The notes beneath the pieces were generated by a model. That model was not told where the DNA came from. It worked only from the letters and a program-made list of their open reading frames with translations, and searched no databases. Position numbers and translations under genes: made by a program. A DNA stretch of 64,000 bases from Chitinophaga pinensis (lineage in GTDB: Bacteria; Bacteroidota; Bacteroidia; NS11-12g; UBA955), in NCBI GenBank assembly GCA_945871905.1, contig CAMBXL010000002.1:260936-324935 (forward strand), written 5' to 3'. Positions 55,997 to 63,077 of this stretch are shown piece by piece. The stretch's first letter is position 1; the number at the start of each line of letters is the position of its first letter.

Positions 55997-56407
55997 ATGA
56001 AAATCGAAGTATATACCAATATGGCAATTAAAGACCTCAAAAAACAATTTCACGATTATTTTGAGTTCTTAAAGATTGAATTTTTTTCAAAAAAACATGG
56101 CTATGAGGAATCTTCAAACAAGAAGAATATATACGAAGCAAATACGCTATTAAAGTCCATTAGCAGTAAAATAAAGGACACTGTCATTGAATTTGACGAA
56201 CATACAACTGTTCAGGCTTTTGAAAAAAAATTCTATGATACATTAGGATTAAATGTTCAAGTATTCCGCAAATCGGGACAGGTTTACATTGAAACCTCTT
56301 TAACAGATGCTTGGACACTGAGCCATCAGAACAGTGAAGGAAAACTATTGTCTGAATTGGATGTCATAGAACCTACTAACGCCCTTGACAAAGATATTTG
56401 GGAATAA
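55997..56407 (+). CDS. Conserved hypothetical protein (136 residues)
   Basis: A small soluble alpha/beta protein with no signal peptide. The N-terminus is MKIEVYTNMAIKDLKKQFHD; the middle is Lys-rich; the second half has LGLNVQVFRKSGQVYIETS and TDAWTLSHQNSEG, a pattern I associate with unnamed Bacteroidota proteins. I cannot assign a function. It has its own -7 box 4 bases before the ATG and a strong terminator 33 bases after the stop, so it is probably a single-gene transcript. Confidence 0.8.
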   Translation: MKIEVYTNMAIKDLKKQFHDYFEFLKIEFFSKKHGYEESSNKKNIYEANTLLKSISSKIKDTVIEFDEHTTVQAFEKKFYDTLGLNVQVFRKSGQVYIETSLTDAWTLSHQNSEGKLLSELDVIEPTNALDKDIWE

Positions 56408-56410
56408 ACG

Positions 56411-56478
56411 CCCACAAATTCATTACTATAGAACCTAACTAAAGTCTAGTAAATATTTTACTAGACTTTTTTTGTGGG
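56411..56478 (+). terminator. Nested terminator hairpin after the 136-residue protein gene
   Basis: A 13-bp perfect inner stem (AAAGTCTAGTAAA 56441-56453, TTTACTAGACTTT 56457-56469) with a 3-base loop is followed by a T-run to 56473. An outer 8-bp repeat, CCCACAAA (56411-56418) with TTTGTGGG (56471-56478), encloses it and overlaps the T-run. Confidence 0.85.
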
Positions 56479-56551
56479 TGATTTTCTCACCATTTCCCTT
56501 TTAGTCTCTTATTCACTTTATCATTAAAAATAGCAAAACCTATAAAACAAA

Positions 56552-56580
56552 AAAAAGGCTGTCCGTGGGACAGCCTTTTT
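56552..56580 (-). terminator. Rho-independent terminator of the OmpA-family gene
   Basis: A 13-bp perfect stem (AAAAAGGCTGTCC 56552-56564 with GGACAGCCTTTTT 56568-56580) and 3-base loop; the adjoining A-run gives U's on the minus strand. It begins 19 bases past the ompA-like stop at 56600 and could work in both directions. Confidence 0.9.
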
Positions 56581-56599
56581 AGTATAAGATTAATTGAAA

Positions 56600-58138
56600 T
56601 TAGTATTTCAATTGGAAGTAAACTCTTCTGTTTTTAGCTTTACCGTCTTTGGTTTTGTTGTCTGCTATTGGTTTGGTATCGCCATAACCGTTTGCAACCA
56701 ATCTAGAAGGTTTGATACCTTTGTTGATTAAGTAAGCCATAACCGCATCAGCACGTTTTTGTGACAATTCAAGGTTTTTAGCTGGGTCACCAACATTGTC
56801 TGTATGACCTTCAATGTAAACTGAAGCTTCAGCGAATTCGTTTAATATACCTGCTAATATGTCTAAGTTAACAAATGAAGTTGCTAAAATTACATCAGAA
56901 CCAGTTTCGAAATAAATACCTTTCGCAGCTAAGGCAATTTTTTCAACTACTTCTTTTTTAATTTCTGGGCAACCTTTGTTGGTAGCAGGACCTGCAACTG
57001 CAGGACATACGTCTTTGTTATCAAACACACCATCACCATCAGTATCAGGACATCCTTCTGAATCAGCAGGACCTGCTTTACTTGGACATTTGTCTTTTCT
57101 ATCTTCAACACCGTCACCATCAGTATCTGGGCAACCGTTGAATTGTTTTAATCCTTTTTCTGTTGGACATGCATCATCCATGTCAATAACACCATCACCA
57201 TCTGAATCAGGGCAACCTTGGTTTTCGATTGGACCAGCATTTTTAGGACATTTGTCTTTAGAATCTACAATACCATCTTTGTCAGTGTCAGGGCAACCGT
57301 TGAATTTACGAGGACCGAATTGGAAAGGACAAGAATCTTGGTAATCAGGAATAGTGTCCAAATCAGAATCTTTAGGACAACCTTCGTCATTAACAGGAAG
57401 TTCCCAAGGTTGAGTTTTTGGACATTTGTCCAATTGATCAGGCACACCATCTTTGTCTTTGTCTTTTTGTTTAGACCCGCCAGTCATTGAAGACTCACCG
57501 TAAGGGATATTAAAGAATACACCTAAAGAGTGGTAAGCAAACATGTCATTGTTTTTGTTACGGGTGTGAACCATGTATCTGTATGGAGAACCATCCCAAA
57601 TATCATTAAAAGTGTAATTAAACATTGATTGCAATCTGATACCAAACGATTCCGTTGGCATAAATTGGAATCCAAACCCAGAAGCTACGTTACCTGCAGC
57701 ACCTGTATAGGCTGTAGGGTGACGACTTACTTTGGTGTGCATGTATAAACCACCTGCACCTAACATGATGTAAGGTGTAAATTTTTTGTCTTTCAAGAAT
57801 TTGAATCTGAAACCACCATTAACAGTTGCATAATTCATTCTGAATGATTGGAATTCAATTTCTGGATCAACATATTGTAATTTTGTTTGAAACCCAACAT
57901 CACCACCTGAACCAAACAAACAAATATCAATGTTTGGTGTTAAATAGTAACCTATTGAATAACCAACCCCTTGGTAGTTAGGTTTTCTAGCAAAAAACAA
58001 AGCTGAACCCAAGTCACCTTGGTATTCATTTAGTCCGCCGGAAACCTCAAATCCTAATCTGCGTTCAGCAGATTGTGAGAAACCGTATTGAAAAGACAAT
58101 ACAGTTAGAGCAATAATTAGTAATTTTTTCTTTATCAT
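56600..58138 (-). CDS. OmpA-family outer-membrane protein with thrombospondin type 3 repeats
   Basis: A 512-residue protein in three parts. After a signal peptide (MIKKKLLIIALTVLSFQYGFS) comes an N-terminal barrel of about 200 residues (GFEVSGGLNEYQGDLG onwards). Six calcium-binding TSP3-like repeats follow (roughly bases 56970-57465), each with a D-x-D-x-D-G pattern and DxCP. The C-terminal OmpA peptidoglycan-binding domain has YIEGHTDNVGDPAKNLELSQKRADAVMAYL. It should tether the outer membrane to the wall. ATG 58138 is chosen over a TTG at 58147. It has a -7 box and its own terminator, so it is monocistronic. Confidence 0.93.
   Translation of the reverse strand: MIKKKLLIIALTVLSFQYGFSQSAERRLGFEVSGGLNEYQGDLGSALFFARKPNYQGVGYSIGYYLTPNIDICLFGSGGDVGFQTKLQYVDPEIEFQSFRMNYATVNGGFRFKFLKDKKFTPYIMLGAGGLYMHTKVSRHPTAYTGAAGNVASGFGFQFMPTESFGIRLQSMFNYTFNDIWDGSPYRYMVHTRNKNNDMFAYHSLGVFFNIPYGESSMTGGSKQKDKDKDGVPDQLDKCPKTQPWELPVNDEGCPKDSDLDTIPDYQDSCPFQFGPRKFNGCPDTDKDGIVDSKDKCPKNAGPIENQGCPDSDGDGVIDMDDACPTEKGLKQFNGCPDTDGDGVEDRKDKCPSKAGPADSEGCPDTDGDGVFDNKDVCPAVAGPATNKGCPEIKKEVVEKIALAAKGIYFETGSDVILATSFVNLDILAGILNEFAEASVYIEGHTDNVGDPAKNLELSQKRADAVMAYLINKGIKPSRLVANGYGDTKPIADNKTKDGKAKNRRVYFQLKY
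56970..57465. repeat. Six TSP3-type repeats in the OmpA-family gene
   Basis: Tandem coding repeats of about 80-110 bases. The protein units share an Asp-rich calcium loop (such as DTDGDGV) and a DKCP-, DSCP-, DACP- or DVCP-type cysteine, closing with a GCP. They form a stiff linker between barrel and wall-binding domain. Confidence 0.85.
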
Positions 58139-58176
58139 AAGCTGCAATTTTTTGTTATTTGAACTGAATAACCGGA

Positions 58177-58184
58177 CAAATATA
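58177..58184 (-). promoter_or_regulatory. -7 box (TATATTTG) of the OmpA-family gene
   Basis: An exact consensus on the minus strand, 38 bases upstream of ATG 58138, within a very AT-rich spacer. No -33 TTG was found; abundant porin genes may use A/T-tract UP-like sequence, but that is inference. Confidence 0.45.
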
Positions 58185-58224
58185 TAAAAAGGTTTTGCTT
58201 TAAAAAGAATTTTTTATAAAAAAA

Positions 58225-58671
58225 TTAATTTTTTATGTTTAAAAGGTTACCATTTTGGGTAATAATGTAATGTTTTAGCCCAAAATTAGCCGGTCCACTG
58301 AAAACTTCTCCATCTGTTGAGAATCTCGAATCGCAACATTTATTAAACTTTCCATTGCTAGTTTCGCCACATCGGAACAAAAATAATGAACTATCCATCT
58401 CTATTTGTGAACATGCATTTCGTGGTTGGTAAGGACAAGTTCGTTCAAAAGCATAGTATCTGTTGTCAAAATGATGAACAACCACTACCCCTCTTAATCC
58501 TCCCGATTCGTAAACGAACTGTCCTGTTTGTAACAGTTTTTCGTACTGAGGAAGGGCTAAATTAATGGTAATATTAACCGGAACGTCATCTATTGGCTCG
58601 GGATTCGATTGATTTTTTTCACAAGCGCTGACTACAAGCAGCAAAAAAATGAAAATGATTGATTTATTCAT
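58225..58671 (-). CDS. Lipoprotein with degenerate, cysteine-rich Rieske-like domain
   Basis: A 148-residue lipoprotein (lipobox VVSAC, Cys near residue 17; ATG 58671). The rest resembles a Rieske fold: AFERTCPYQPRNAC, a second FRCG...KCCDSRF block, then TDGEVFSGPANFGLKHYII. In a true Rieske site the ligands are C-x-H and C-x2-H; here Tyr and Asp/Ser stand where His is expected and extra cysteines are present, so a normal 2Fe-2S cluster is unlikely. It may bind another metal or none. It overlaps the 3-hydroxyacyl-CoA dehydrogenase gene by 8 bases at the end of a six-gene unit. Confidence 0.72.
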   Translation of the reverse strand: MNKSIIFIFLLLVVSACEKNQSNPEPIDDVPVNITINLALPQYEKLLQTGQFVYESGGLRGVVVVHHFDNRYYAFERTCPYQPRNACSQIEMDSSLFLFRCGETSNGKFNKCCDSRFSTDGEVFSGPANFGLKHYIITQNGNLLNIKN

Positions 58672-59524
58672 ACTTATAAAAGCCTTCTTTGGTTTTTCTT
58701 CCATGTAAACCTGCATCTACTTTTTGTTTTTGAATTCTACTTGGTCTGAATCGCGGTTCATGGTTAAACAATTGGTATTGGCTCTCGGTTACCGAATAAT
58801 TGGTGTCAACACCTATTAAATCCATCAAACTAAAAGGTCCCATTTTAAAACCTGACGATGCCATTATTTTATCAATCGTTTCAAAATCCGAAACCCCCTC
58901 TTCTACCAACTTTAAGGATTCTACATAAAACAAGCGAGCAACTCTGTTTACAATAAATCCAGGTGCATCGGCTGCCAATACGCCTGTTTTTTTAAGAGAT
59001 GCCACAAATTTCTGAGCCACTTCTATTACCGAAGCCTCTGTTTTAGCCCCTTTAATAATCTCCACTAACTTCATGATTTGTGCGGGATTAAAAAAATGAA
59101 TTCCTAACACCAAATGAGGCAAACTTAATGAAGCTGCTATTTTAGTAATAGGAATTGATGAGGTATTACTGGCATATAAACAAGCTGTTCCATTTATTTC
59201 TATTAACTTTTTAAACAAATTAACTTTAGGTTCCAATTGTTCAATAATTGCTTCAACGACTAAGTCAACCTTTAAATCATTTATATCTGTTGTTGTTTTT
59301 ATTCTTGAGAGACATTGCTGAAGTTCTTCTTCATTTATTTTTCCTAAACTTACTAATTTCGTAAAAGATTGTGAAAGTTGAGCATTTGCTTTGTCTAACA
59401 CCGACTGATTTAAATCGAACAAAACAACATCGTATGCTGCTTGTGAACATACTTGCGCTATGCCAATTCCCATGGTTCCCGCACCTGCTATTCCTATTTT
59501 TCTTATTTGTATTTCTTCTTGCAT
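58664..59524 (-). CDS. 3-hydroxyacyl-CoA (3-hydroxybutyryl-CoA) dehydrogenase
   Basis: A 286-residue NAD-dependent enzyme oxidising 3-hydroxyacyl-CoA. The Rossmann motif is GIAGAGTMGIGIAQV; catalytic His in LGIHFFNPAQIMKLVEI (near residue 140) with Glu in the same segment; the C-terminal domain has PGFIVNRVARLFYVESL and GPFSLMDLIGVDTN. ATG 59524 avoids overlap with the upstream gene; the alternative at 59545 would overlap it. Stand-alone enzymes of this type act in butanoate or aromatic-CoA degradation. Its presence in an envelope operon is unexplained. Confidence 0.9.
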   Translation of the reverse strand: MQEEIQIRKIGIAGAGTMGIGIAQVCSQAAYDVVLFDLNQSVLDKANAQLSQSFTKLVSLGKINEEELQQCLSRIKTTTDINDLKVDLVVEAIIEQLEPKVNLFKKLIEINGTACLYASNTSSIPITKIAASLSLPHLVLGIHFFNPAQIMKLVEIIKGAKTEASVIEVAQKFVASLKKTGVLAADAPGFIVNRVARLFYVESLKLVEEGVSDFETIDKIMASSGFKMGPFSLMDLIGVDTNYSVTESQYQLFNHEPRFRPSRIQKQKVDAGLHGRKTKEGFYKYE

Positions 59525-59526
59525 TA

Positions 59527-60798
59527 TTATTTTCTGATTAACCATGTTTCAGGATTTTGTTTGTCTTGATTGTACCAAATCTCGAAATGTATTTCCGATG
59601 CCCCCTCTTCGCCCTCTGCAACGGTTCCTATGGCTTGTTTTAAAGCCAATTCCTGACCTTGAGTTACTTGTATGTCACGTAACTTGGAATACACTGTATA
59701 ATACTCACCATGACTAACTAAAACCGCTTTTCCCATTCCCGGAATTGTGATAATAGCCGTTACTGTGCCTTTGTGAATGCATCTTGCTATGGCATTTTCG
59801 GGCGTACGAATGTCTATTCCGTTGTTTTGTATCATCACTTGGTCCAACTTGGCGTGGGGATGTGAACCAAATCGGTCGCTTATAAATCCTTTTTCAACAG
59901 GCCAAGGTAATTTTCCGCGGTTTGAGGCAAAATGGTCTGACACTAATTTTACTTCAGGTAACACTTCGTAGGTTTTTGGCGTTGCTTCCTTTGGTGGATT
60001 TTCTTTGTTCCCTGTATTTGGTTTGGCTTTTGCAGCTGTTTGCTTGGCTTTTTCTGATGCTTTCCTTTTGGCTTCGGCTATTTCGCGGGCAATAATAGCA
60101 TTAATTTGTGCATTTAAATTTTCCTTGGCTTTTTTCTGTTTTTCTAAACTCGCTTTCAGTTCGGCCTCTTTGCCTGTTAATGCAACCACTACTTTGTTTT
60201 TTTCTTGTTTGTCTCCCTCTAGTTTTTTAACCTCAACTTGCTTGTTTTGTGCAAGGGTTTCTTTGGAGCCTTTCAATGCAAACAATTCTTTTAGTTTTAT
60301 CTCCAATGAAATTTTCTCTTCATGTATTTTGGTCAAAAACTTCTCTTGTGCATTCGACAGATATTTGTTGAAACGCAATCTTTGAAACAATTGATTAAAA
60401 CTTTTAGCCGCAAATAAATACAAAGAATTATTGTACACTTTTTTGCTTTTGTATGTTTGCACTATAGCTTTGGCGTAATTTTTTTTCTCTTTCTCTAGTT
60501 GACTGTTGACGCTATCAATTTCAATTTTTTTACTTTCTATATCACCACCTACATATATTATTTCCTGATTCAAATCGTTAATCAACTCCTCTCGCTTTTC
60601 AATCAACCTTGCAATGGCGGTTAACTCTTTGATACTTTGAGTTTTTTTACTCTTGGTTTCCTTCAGAATTTTTTGGGTTAATGCAATTTGCTGTTCGGTT
60701 TTTTTGCGTTTATTTTCTAACTCTTTTCTGCTTTGAGCTTGAATGATTAGAACACTAAAACACAATAAAAAGGCGATAATTTTACTTAACTTTTGCAT
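59527..60798 (-). CDS. EnvC-like murein hydrolase activator with degenerate LytM/M23 domain
   Basis: A 423-residue periplasmic protein: signal peptide (to about residue 22), two long coiled-coil stretches (residues about 25-120 and 150-255), a Lys/Ala/Pro linker, then an M23/LytM domain (about 290-423) with WPVEKGFISDRFGSHPHAK. The zinc ligands are damaged: H-x-G-x-D reads NNGID, and the H-x-H motif reads EIH. It therefore looks like an amidase activator (EnvC type), not an active endopeptidase, which fits the FtsE and FtsX genes in this window. It overlaps the DUF4292 gene by 17 bases. Confidence 0.85.
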   Translation of the reverse strand: MQKLSKIIAFLLCFSVLIIQAQSRKELENKRKKTEQQIALTQKILKETKSKKTQSIKELTAIARLIEKREELINDLNQEIIYVGGDIESKKIEIDSVNSQLEKEKKNYAKAIVQTYKSKKVYNNSLYLFAAKSFNQLFQRLRFNKYLSNAQEKFLTKIHEEKISLEIKLKELFALKGSKETLAQNKQVEVKKLEGDKQEKNKVVVALTGKEAELKASLEKQKKAKENLNAQINAIIAREIAEAKRKASEKAKQTAAKAKPNTGNKENPPKEATPKTYEVLPEVKLVSDHFASNRGKLPWPVEKGFISDRFGSHPHAKLDQVMIQNNGIDIRTPENAIARCIHKGTVTAIITIPGMGKAVLVSHGEYYTVYSKLRDIQVTQGQELALKQAIGTVAEGEEGASEIHFEIWYNQDKQNPETWLIRK

Positions 60799-61570
60799 AA
60801 GATTGAGGGATGTTAAATGGGAAATTCACTGGTGCATTGAATTCTGTGTCTTTAAAGTCCATCGTTACAAGCATTTCTTGCTTTTCATTTTTTGCTTTCA
60901 ACATTGTATTTAACGGAAAATTATAGCCATTTATTACAGAATAATTGGTGTAATCGGCTGTAAAAATATTGTTATTAACTTGGTCTTTAATCATTGTTTG
61001 AAGAATAGTTAATACATTACTTAAATAAAAATGCTCGGTTAGGTAAGGTGATTGCAAATTGTTTATTTTTAAGTTTTGTGTAGTTTGTTCTCCCAATTGA
61101 TACTCTTTTAAATTGAATAAAGGACGGGCCAGTATCAACCTTTGTAACTGCGCAATTTGCAAATCTACAGAGGTAATTCTTTTTAAATCTGCCATTTTAT
61201 AGACCATGTAATTGCGTTCCAATTTGTTTAAAATAACAACCGAATCTTTGTTTACCAGAATCCTAGCGCCTTCTATACCAAACAAACTAACTGACATCCA
61301 AATGATAGAATCTTTGTACATTCTAATGGCGGCATCAAACGATTTACTGTCTGATCCACTTTTATAATACATGTCTATTTTGGATGAAAAATAAGTCCAA
61401 TCAGTGACTGTTTGTTTTAAAATAGACTCTGCTGTAATCACACTCACACCAACTGTATCAATAGTTGGCTTTACCACCACTGGTGCTACTATTTTATCTT
61501 TTCTACTTTTACAAGCGACTGACAAAAGCAAAATACTGATTATAAATACACTGCTTGTTTTATTCCACAT
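60782..61570 (-). CDS. DUF4292 lipoprotein
   Basis: A 262-residue lipoprotein with lipobox LSVAC (Cys near residue 20). The mature part has a LolA/LolB-like beta pattern (KIDMYYKSGSDSKSFDAAIRMYKDSIIWMSV, then FGIEGARILVNKDSVVILNKLERNY), as expected for DUF4292. Members may act in lipid or lipoprotein handling, which is inference from the fold. It overlaps the TPR gene by 11 bases and the EnvC-like gene by 17, so translation is coupled across the three. Confidence 0.88.
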   Translation of the reverse strand: MWNKTSSVFIISILLLSVACKSRKDKIVAPVVVKPTIDTVGVSVITAESILKQTVTDWTYFSSKIDMYYKSGSDSKSFDAAIRMYKDSIIWMSVSLFGIEGARILVNKDSVVILNKLERNYMVYKMADLKRITSVDLQIAQLQRLILARPLFNLKEYQLGEQTTQNLKINNLQSPYLTEHFYLSNVLTILQTMIKDQVNNNIFTADYTNYSVINGYNFPLNTMLKAKNEKQEMLVTMDFKDTEFNAPVNFPFNIPQSYAKVK

Positions 61571-63077
61571 TCTTTTTATTCTTTACTTTTTGTTGTAACC
61601 TTACATTATTAGCGTCATTTTCTAACGCTTTTTTCCAATAACTTAAATACTCTTCATTGTTACCCATTTTGTAATACACATCGCCCAACGTTTCATTAAC
61701 CTTAGCATTATTGGGACCCAATACCAAAGCGGATTTTAGTATTTTAATGGCCTCTTCCCATTTTTGTGATTTGTAACAAGCCAAACCTAATAAATAAGAT
61801 TCTGTTATGGTATTTTCGTCCGACTTAAGGTAAAGTGTAGAACCTGTTTTTATAATATCCATTGCTTCGGGATATTGCTTATTTTGGATAGAAGCAAATG
61901 CCCACTGGTGGTGGAAATAGGGCAAACTAGGATAATATTCTATAGCCTCTTTACAAATACTTGCCATCAAAGTCCAATCCTGCAAACCCTCCGCTTGTTT
62001 AATCGCCCCTGTCCAAGCTTCGTATAAATTGGGGTTCATTTGATATGCAACTTTGTAATAATACAAAGCACTGTCCATTGATTTTACTTTGTCATAAATA
62101 TTGGCAATGGTAAAATAAAAAGCCCCTTCCTTGTTGGGAAATCTTTTGAGTGCTACAATACATTGGTTTAATTCCGACAGGAAAGCGGTGTCCTTTTCAT
62201 ACTGTTGGTATATGTAGGTGAACAGCTTTGTTTTAGTTTGAAATCCTGTTTTAGTATCCGCCACTGCATTGTTCAAAAATTTAGCCGATTTGTCCTTTTG
62301 TTTATTCTCAACCGAATACTTGTATAACTGATAATTAATTTCGAAATCGTGGGGATTAATGTCCATGGCTTTTTCGTAATTCAACATGGCATTTTTAATG
62401 TCTTTTTGTTGTTCGTACAACTTGGCATCGTCTAGGTAATATTTCACTTTTCCTGGCGAGGCTTTTTTTATTTCATCGTACAAGGCGTGGGCAGCGGTAT
62501 AATCATTTAATGCCCTGTACAATTCTATCATCCTAAGGGTATTTTTAAGTTTGTAACCCACTGCTTTTTGATGCGTTTTCCAACCCTCAATGGCTTTGGT
62601 AAACTCATTTTTTTGTTTGTATAAATCGTCTAACTCTTTAACCAATTGTTCATCATTGGGATTTTTTTCAAAACTGTTAGTCAATACTTCTATGGCCAAA
62701 TCTATGTTTCTGCTTCTTTTCAACAACCAAGCATAATTCAGACTGACATAAACATTTTGGGGGCTTAGTTGATACGCTTTAATAGCATTTTGCAAAGACA
62801 ATTCATCATTGTTCAGTTGTTGATACAATTTAGATAGTTCAAAGTAAGCTATAGCCTCTTCTTTGTTTAATTCAACACATTTCTTAAAAAGCTTAAGTGC
62901 TGTTTCGGTATTGCCAATTTCTTTTTGTGTGCACGCTTCAATAAATACTTCGCTGTAATTATTGGAAACCAAGAGCGCTTCACTTGTAGACAGTGACTTT
63001 TTTGAACTTCCACAAGCACCCAATATTACTATAATTAAATATATAAAAGGGAGCGCTATGGCAGTTCTTTGAGTCAT
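61560..63077 (-). CDS. Tetratricopeptide-repeat lipoprotein
   Basis: A 505-residue lipoprotein with lipobox ILGAC (Cys near residue 22) and about ten TPR units along its length; clear ones include EAIAYFELSKLYQQLNNDEL, VYVSLNYAWLLKRSRNIDLA and AKVNETLGDVYYKMGNNEEY near the end. TPR arrays act as protein scaffolds. The gene lies directly between the nucleotidyltransferase (no spacer) and DUF4292 genes, a conserved Bacteroidota order, so a shared outer-membrane assembly role is plausible though unproven. Confidence 0.9.
   Translation of the reverse strand: MTQRTAIALPFIYLIIVILGACGSSKKSLSTSEALLVSNNYSEVFIEACTQKEIGNTETALKLFKKCVELNKEEAIAYFELSKLYQQLNNDELSLQNAIKAYQLSPQNVYVSLNYAWLLKRSRNIDLAIEVLTNSFEKNPNDEQLVKELDDLYKQKNEFTKAIEGWKTHQKAVGYKLKNTLRMIELYRALNDYTAAHALYDEIKKASPGKVKYYLDDAKLYEQQKDIKNAMLNYEKAMDINPHDFEINYQLYKYSVENKQKDKSAKFLNNAVADTKTGFQTKTKLFTYIYQQYEKDTAFLSELNQCIVALKRFPNKEGAFYFTIANIYDKVKSMDSALYYYKVAYQMNPNLYEAWTGAIKQAEGLQDWTLMASICKEAIEYYPSLPYFHHQWAFASIQNKQYPEAMDIIKTGSTLYLKSDENTITESYLLGLACYKSQKWEEAIKILKSALVLGPNNAKVNETLGDVYYKMGNNEEYLSYWKKALENDANNVRLQQKVKNKKNVE

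Noticed and set aside
56970-57465. Regular repeats considered as a CRISPR array
   Set aside because: Unit lengths vary and the repeats encode TSP3 calcium-binding units in frame within an OmpA-family gene; no cas genes are present.
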